A DNA stretch of 64,000 nt from Rhizophagus clarus (lineage: Eukaryota; Glomeromycota; Glomeromycetes; Glomerales; Glomeraceae). A program made the position numbers and the translations under genes. The notes beneath the pieces are model-generated. The model was given only the letters and a program-made list of their open reading frames with translations. It was not told the origin of the DNA and did no database searches. Of this stretch, positions 57,196 to 64,000 are shown piece after piece; the first letter of the stretch is position 1, and every line of letters starts with the position of its first letter. Where the stretch lies: assembly GCA_015698045.1 (NCBI GenBank), contig BLAL01000160.1, positions 310,001 through 374,000 of the forward strand, given 5' to 3'.

Positions 57196-58102
57196 TTGTA
57201 TTTTCCTTTATTACTTAGTTAATAAAATATGCAGGAGAAAGAAATAATTATGCTAAAGTATCTGATCACAGTATCAATCAATCTTTTATAAGTATCGTCG
57301 CGAGCTTAATTATACTTTTTTCAGTTACGCGTTTTTTGTTAAACAATTTATTGCACGTGATAAATCTTCATTGATTAATCTACAATAAATTCGGTTATTG
57401 TAAATAAAACAAGCTTTTTGGTATGAGGATTGAAACTGGTTATTTTGGTCATCCGATCAATACAATACGAATTAGACAGGGATTATATGTGTAGTTCAAG
57501 AATTTACATCCGTGGATTGATGGATATGAATATGATTGACCGAATTAAATTTATAATCCGGATGAGTGGATCATATAATTCGCATACGTATTTTTTTTTG
57601 TTTTGAGCGGATAATGGATCCAATTTTTTTGAACGAATGCAATTGTATATTCCGAATTTGACTCTAGCTCTAAGTACAACCAAATTTGTCGGGAGACCGA
57701 TTATGAGAATGGCGCAGCAATTTTACAATTTCGAACCATGTATATTAATATATTAGCAGACCTTTATTGAATTTATGGGTATGATACTGAGGAGAAAAAA
57801 GACTGACAAGTTTCAAAATGATATTTAATACTATAATTAATGGTTCTTTATCTTATATTGTTAATAATCCTTTTCTGGTAGGCTAATAATTATTGAATTA
57901 AATAGATAGCAAGGAACAGGCTATTTAAGTATTAGTCTGCTCTTAATATAATGATTTGAATCAAAAAAAAAAAGATTAATCATTTATTATTATTAATAAA
58001 ATATAAGAAAAAACTAATAAATATTATCTAAAACCTATTATAAAATGTATTAAAAAACAAATCTAAATAAATTAATTTATAAAATAAATCTATATAAATT
58101 AG
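57196..58102. other. intergenic
   Basis: No gene found between the small unknown gene and SEC5. A+T-rich throughout. Confidence 0.5.
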
Positions 58103-61100
58103 CTAAAATTTATTTGGTTTCTTAAAACATAAGAATTGTAAACTTGTATTTTTTCTACCATCAACCAAAAGTTGTTTCACGCTGCTCAATTCAGAATCTA
58201 ATCGATCAGCTCCCGATGAAGTATCATATAACTGCTCAATTGTAGTATAAATAAGTTGTAATGTTTCTTGTGCGTGTGGTGTAACAAATTGTGATAATGT
58301 TTGATTCATAAATTCAATTTCAAGTGTTGCCTATATAAAGAATGTAAAAAGTTAGCTAAAATTAATATTACCTTTTCTCTTATATTAATTATCTTACCTG
58401 ACACATTCCGCCTAAACTAAATTTTTCTACTTTTTGAAAAGCTTCAAGACAATCATTTGCCATAGATTCCAATAATGCTGTTAATGCACGATTAATTAAA
58501 GGTTTGACAATATCACTAATTTGTGCGTGAACAATTACAAGCGATAATAAAGCTTCGTACACAAAAGAATGTACTTCTATAAAAGTAATATATATATTAA
58601 TAAAAAAATATTCTTAAAATAATAAATATAAATATATATATTTTTTACCTCCAGGTTTGGATATGTTTGCCCAATCAATTTCACTTGATAAAATTCCATT
58701 TGTAATGATTTCACGAACAATTTCAGTTTTACGTTTTATATAATCTTCAAATAAAATACCATCAAGTTGGTCAACAACAGTATTAAGTGCCTATTAATGT
58801 TTAATGAATTAATTTTTATATATATTTGATGTATGAAGTTTTTATAGATAAAAGATGCTTACTTGAGTATCTTCAGCCATGCTACATTTATAAGCATTTT
58901 CAAATTGATTTACAATTCTTGGTATCATTAATTGCTTGAGATTAGAAAGATTGCTTATAGTAAGCAATATTCTTGAATCCTATCGTTATAAAAACATATT
59001 AACCAAATGTTCAAAATATGACGATAAATTTCAAAAGATGGTCCATAAATACCATCTGGGATGGATCAATCCTTGATTTGTGAATAATATCTGTAGGTTC
59101 TCTTTCAATAACAGGTTCAAGCGGTGTATATTCTGTAAAAACAAGATGGACCAAACCTTCCAAATAAGCGTATAAAGAATTTAAGAAAGTTTCTTTAATC
59201 TTTATCAAATAATTTTCAGGTATTTTCACTGATTTCTTAATAAGAAAATCGAAGTGTTAAAAAGATAGAAATTAGATAAATTGGGTTAAATTTTTTTTAA
59301 ATGAGCTTACATCGTTGTCCTTGTCTGATGATAAATAATTTTGACTTGCGATTTTATAAGCACTACGAGAATTATACTTGTGAAATATATGAAAATTGCG
59401 CAAGAAGTTGGTGATTTCACGGTTATCCTGATCAAGAGTCCAATCCTCAAGCAAATGGAAATTCTTCGCATCTAATAAATAAATTATGATGAATATTTAT
59501 AAGAGTAATAATATTAAAGAATTGTAATAAATTTACCTGCATTCCATGCTTCACATATTACTTCTAAGAAACGCCATCTGGTTTGATCCATTAATTGAGA
59601 TAATGTACCAGAAGCTTCAGATGCCATATTTATAGAATTAATATCATTTACGCATTCATTCATTTCGTTAAGAATTCTTGTTAAAAAGTAACAAGTAGTT
59701 ACTGAATCAGATTGAAGTGGAACAAATGATGGTTTTTCGTATTTAATAGTCGGTGTATCAGGTATTTCATTAGGCACCGGAGAAAGAGTAAATAGCTCTG
59801 ATAGAAATGACGCGTAAAGTTCTATAACTCCACTTGCCATTTTTTCGCATTGATCTACTTTTCGTAGATCCATTCCTTGACGCCTACGCTTATTGGTACT
59901 CAACACTGCAGGACTCTACAATAAAATAAACAAATTTAATACTGATCAAAGGATTTTCCAATATATTACAATAAAAACCTCACCTTTTGGAATTTTCCAT
60001 CCATAAAAGACTTACTTAATTTCCAAAAATCTGGTAAACATCTTAAAAGTAAATCAGATAAGGATTTCACAATTTCTAATATAGCCTTCCACATTTGCAC
60101 ATCCCTCTCTTTCCCAGCTTAATTAATTTATTTGAAAATAAAAAATTTATAAATACATTGTAAATAAGATATAAAGAAGTAAAAGTTGCACTTTCTTAGT
60201 TATACTCACCTATTAAAGAATCGAAATCCCTTATATTGACATTTCTAATGGAATTTCTGAGTCGAATTGCCAAATCCTTATCATTATTAGAATTTTTTGT
60301 TGGAAGTGTTTCCTTCAAATCTAAAGTATAATTTAAAATACTATTATAATCATTCTATTTAATGACAAAAATTTTCTTTCCTTTTTTTTTTTTTTTGAAT
60401 GACAAACCTTCGATTTTACTCAGCTGTTCTTTATATGACTCTTTGAGAAGATCAATAATAAATTTATATTGGCTATCAAGGTAATGCCACACTGGGTCTT
60501 CTGTTGCTTCAAGTTCAAGCAGCATACTGAAAGATTAAAAAGAAATAATATTAGACCATGTTATTATATAAATAACCAAATAATATTCTTACTTTATAGT
60601 CATTTCTTGTTCTTCCATTGACCTCCAAGGTTCAGTTAATTGCTTAAATAACTGGTCTTTCATCTCTTCCATGAGTTTATCAACTTCTAACCAAACTTTT
60701 TCAAAAACTCTCTTATATTGAACAGTAAGTGCAGTATCATCATTTTCTTTTTCTGAAGAATAACTGCCTGTTCCATTGGTGTCTGTTCCTTCTATTCCCA
60801 TAGTAGAATCAAACACAACCTTTCCTTTCTTATAATCCCTAACAGCCACATCGTATTTTTGCTATATTAAATAACTGTTAATATTGATCAAAGTATAGTT
60901 AACCTATTTCTTGTTAAAATACCTGTTTAATAGAATCCATAAGATTACTAGGTAGATTGAAGAAATATTTATATTTTTCTAACACACTTAAAGTGCTGCG
61001 AATTTTTTCAGCTTTGTTCCTATTGGTTAGAACCGGTCCAAACAATTGTTCAGCTCTTTCATTAGCCTCTTAATCAAATAGGTAAAACATAATAAAATTA

Positions 61101-61921
61101 ATATTACAAGCTACAAAAAAAAAAAAAATCAAATGTAATTGAAAGGTACACACCAGTTAGAGCTTTATTCAACCTAATAACACCATAATCATTTTCAACA
61201 TTCAAACTTTGTGATTTCATTTCACCATAGACAGTATCAATGGTATTTTTAGCACTCACGAATCTATCAAAATTATCTTGAACCAAACTACGAAGAGCTT
61301 CAGATTTTTGATCCAAAGTATATTTTAAAAATTCGGCTCCTCTCAATAAATCCTCATAAGGAGTATCATTGTGAACTTTATATAAAAAAAACTTTGGATT
61401 GAAAGATTTTGTACCAACGAGAATTTGCGATTCTAAAAAAATTTATTCATTCAAGAATAATAAGCGAATCAAATCCATGGATTTTTCTTTTAAAAAAATT
61501 TCCCATCGAATAAATTATAAATATAATTACTCTCTTTATCATAATCGTCTAAATCAGTTTTACCAGGTATATCTTGGCTGGAAAATCAAAGAAATATGAA
61601 TAAATGAAATTACAAAATCATTAATCAACAAATTATTCAAAGATCACCTTAAAACACTTTTCTTTAAACCAAGGGGGTCGTTATCATCACCTAATTCATC
61701 ACCAGTAATACCATTGCTAAAATCATTCAACGAATATCTTGCAGACTTTCGGTTATCTGGCTCCTCTTCCCAATATTCAGGATTAAGATCATCAAGCCCA
61801 TAGTGTTTAAGAACTTTTTTATCATTTTCAAAATAATATTTTATTTTACACAGTTAATAAAATGGAAATGGTTAATATTTTAATATTATTCTTTCTAAAA
61901 TTGGACAGCCAATATAATTTC

Positions 61922-61955
<34 letters not shown>

Positions 61956-62033
61956 GAAAATTAATAAGTTAGAAAAATAGAAACCTGCTGCTTCTTCAGT
62001 GAATTGAGTATCGTATATAGATAATCTATACAT
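58103..62033 (-). CDS. SEC5: exocyst complex component SEC5
   Basis: A large gene of a dozen or more exons from the ATG at 62,031-62,033 (MYRLSIYDTQF) to the TAG at 58,103-58,105. The N-terminal part has HYGLDDLNPEYWEEE. The signature block ILVGTKSFNPKFFLYKVHND, TPYEDLLRGAEFLKY and LVQDNFDRFVSAKNTIDTVY matches the SEC5/EXOC2 core. The rest is helical rods typical of exocyst subunits, with WRFLEVICEAWNAGKF near 59,530. SEC5 is one of eight subunits that tether secretory vesicles to the plasma membrane for polarised growth of hyphae. One intron (61,922-61,954) is largely a T/A inverted tract. All exons appear to join; I did not verify every junction. Confidence 0.9.
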
Positions 62034-62398
62034 AAAGGTAGATTTACAACTAACAACAAAATTCGATTAACTTTCGAATTAAATCTAGTTCAAAAATTTG
62101 TAACTGGATATCGTACGTAGTACATGTGTAAGTCGTGTAACTGTGTAAGCACATTTATCAAAGTCGAATTGAACTTTTTTTTGACACTTTTTTATTTTCC
62201 ATTTTATAATTCTCGAAAGGATCAAAATAATAGGTGATATTTTTATTAAGAAAATAGTTATGTAATTATATATTTTTTTTAAAAGAATTAAAGATATAAT
62301 AAATAGAATGCTTGCTTTTTGTATTACCATTATCTTAAAAATCTACAAATTATATCAAAATATTACGATTAAATATTTATTATATAAACTCCAAATCT
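62034..62398. other. intergenic
   Basis: SEC5 promoter side and 3' flank of the carrier gene. No gene; an A+T-rich 81-codon minus-strand open frame here is discounted. Confidence 0.5.
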
Positions 62399-63947
62399 TT
62401 ATACTTTCTCAAGCATTCTCATTGTTAGCTCATATACCGTAAACGTTGAACCTGCTGCCGGTATACTACGGAATGAAATATAAATAAAAATATTAACCAA
62501 AATCGTCAAATTTTGGGGAAAGTTGAAATTAAATTAAATTATTGCATACCTTCTCAAGACTTATTAAACCGGTTTTGTTTTTGTTTTAAAAAAAAAAAAA
62601 AAAAAAAAAATTCATAAATATTGTCTAGAAAGAAAAAATGATTAATAAATTATATTATACTCACTTGTGGGAGTAATTCCTCGTGTGAATGCTCTCGCAC
62701 CCTCATTCTTATATATTGAACTTATAGTTGTGAATACATAGAAAATTCCTTTGGGTGGGTTTTTCTGATTTTGGACCTACAAATTAAATTGATTGTTAAT
62801 AAATAATATACCATATCATCTATAAATCAAAAATTTATATATATATCTCACTTTAGATTTAACAACGTCGAAAGGGTAGCAGCATAGCCAATAGGCACAA
62901 CCTCCCAAAGAGCCAGCAAGCATCAATTTAGTTGGAGATAAACTATCAGGACTACTTCCTTCTGAAGTTAATTTCCTTTTGGCAAATTCAAATCCAGAAT
63001 AAAATCCAGCATATGCAGGTATTTCACGTGCAACAGTTGCCCAAAATCCACGAAATAAACCGTTACGAATACCAAATTCTTTTATCAATTGTTTTGAACA
63101 ATCAATAGGTCCTTTATAAATGAGTCCGCTGTTTCCAGCCGACCTTCCATACTGCGCCTGCATTTTAATCTTGAGCAATTCGACAGGTGACGCAAGCACA
63201 CTGTTGATTGCTCCTATTTTGGATTAGCGCATATAAATTATGGCCATGTTGAACAGTAAAAATTTCATACCTGCGCCAGCACCGGCGATTGCTATCTTAT
63301 AAAGAGCCAATTGCTCACCAGGAAACGTGGCCTGGATAGCTTTTAACCGCGAATATGCTGCGAATAACAAAGCATTTACAGCGCCTATGCCGACCAGCGG
63401 ACTAGCCATTCCTAATAAATAAAATATGAATTTAATTTTTACATATAAGAATAAACATTCCTATCAATGCGCGTAACTTTATTGATTTGACAACCTTTAT
63501 ATAGAGCGAAAAAGCCTTCATTTTTTATGGTTTGTATGAAACAATCCATGGGTCCTTTGAATCTTGATTCTACTTGAAGTCGAACCTATATATCGAAACA
63601 TTATTTTATAAATTCTAGCAGAAAAATATATGAAGTTTCTTATTACAATTATACCTTGATTGTGTCCAGAGGCTGCCCAACAAAAACTTGTGACTATATT
63701 TTCAATTCAAATGCGAATAAATTAATTTGAACGTGTCTTTCATATACTTATGTAAATTGTGTAAATTGCTTACCATTCCGGCAAAACTATAATAATTTAT
63801 CGAATTCAATTTTATTAAAAAAAAAATAACTACTAATGTATGAGATAAGGAATCTAGTTAAAAGCATTATACCTACTTGCCGGCAACAAAGTCTTCCCAA
63901 CCACCTTTCTTTGGTGGAGCAGGTGGAACGGGTAGAGTTTCAGTCAT
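62399..63947 (-). CDS. mitochondrial carrier (SLC25 family, YMC1/ORT-like)
   Basis: Many exons from the ATG at 63,945-63,947 ([11 protein letters not shown]) to the TAA at 62,399-62,401. Three carrier repeats are visible, each with the P-x-[DE] signature: [23 protein letters not shown] and [12 protein letters not shown]. Substrate-side words such as [15 protein letters not shown] and FAGMSQVFVGQ resemble basic-amino-acid, YMC1-type and acyl-carnitine carriers, so the substrate is open. It lies in the inner mitochondrial membrane. Two exons are tiny: 13 bp at 63,774-63,786 and 10 bp at 62,550-62,559. Including them restores the frame and the expected [13 protein letters not shown] ending. Confidence 0.88.
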
Positions 63948-64000
63948 TGTTTAAGTGTCTTCGAATTTCAAATAACAAATTAACACTCAATTTATAGAAA

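Noticed and set aside
61399-61599. 66-codon plus-strand frame
   Set aside because: Antisense to SEC5 exons and introns.
1-64000. tRNA, rRNA, CRISPR or bacterial terminator signals
   Set aside because: I looked for tRNA-like arms and direct-repeat/spacer patterns and saw none. A dedicated scan (tRNAscan, Infernal) could still find short RNA genes I missed.

Overview
The window is about 70% A+T. Its genes carry many short introns with GT..AG ends, and many proteins are clear homologues of conserved fungal or eukaryotic proteins (lipin/PAH1, OPI3, SEC5, NOC4, MED4, RBM22, histone H2A, a mitochondrial carrier, a cytochrome P450). It is therefore fungal nuclear DNA. The base composition, the very short introns and the amplified BED-finger/Sel1-repeat and AAA-ATPase genes suggest an arbuscular mycorrhizal (Glomeromycotina, Rhizophagus-like) genome; that placement is inference. 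I saw no bacterial-style operons, CRISPR arrays, rRNA or tRNA genes. Exon boundaries were assigned by eye from frame continuity and splice motifs. | Bases 1-15,230 are accessory: four tandem minus-strand AAA ATPase genes (A-D), each followed on the right by a plus-strand BED-finger/Sel1-repeat gene transcribed divergently. Only the last BED-Sel1 copy is intact; the other three are decayed relics. Copies B, C and D share a near-identical 3.19-kb tandem unit whose boundaries show that gene C is a hybrid made by unequal crossing-over. A 602-bp MITE sits in the promoter of the A module. | Bases 15,840-20,815 hold three paralogous genes for small proteins resembling the cytolysin/lectin (actinoporin-like) fold, one inverted relative to the other two. 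Each has a cluster of GGTTAAC motifs about 190-290 bp upstream of its start codon. Their last exon comes in two versions, and one gene carries both. | From 22 kb to the end the window is a dense housekeeping region: a bZIP factor, an unknown gene, splicing factor RBM22, a SUR7/PalI-like membrane protein with an LEA-like loop, a membrane-anchored ubiquitin protease, OPI3 and PAH1 tail to tail, an unknown gene, a CCDC43-like protein, a LanC-like protein, a CoA-binding protein, a long-tailed histone H2A, MED4, an EEF1AKMT4-type methyltransferase, a candidate 43-residue gene, a mitochondrial hydroxyacyl-thioester dehydratase, NOC4, an ECHDC1-like decarboxylase, a P450, a small acidic-tailed protein, exocyst SEC5 and an SLC25 carrier with two micro-exons. 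Several of these act in lipid and acyl metabolism (OPI3, PAH1, HTD2, ECHDC1-like, P450), but there is no sign that they form a regulated cluster.
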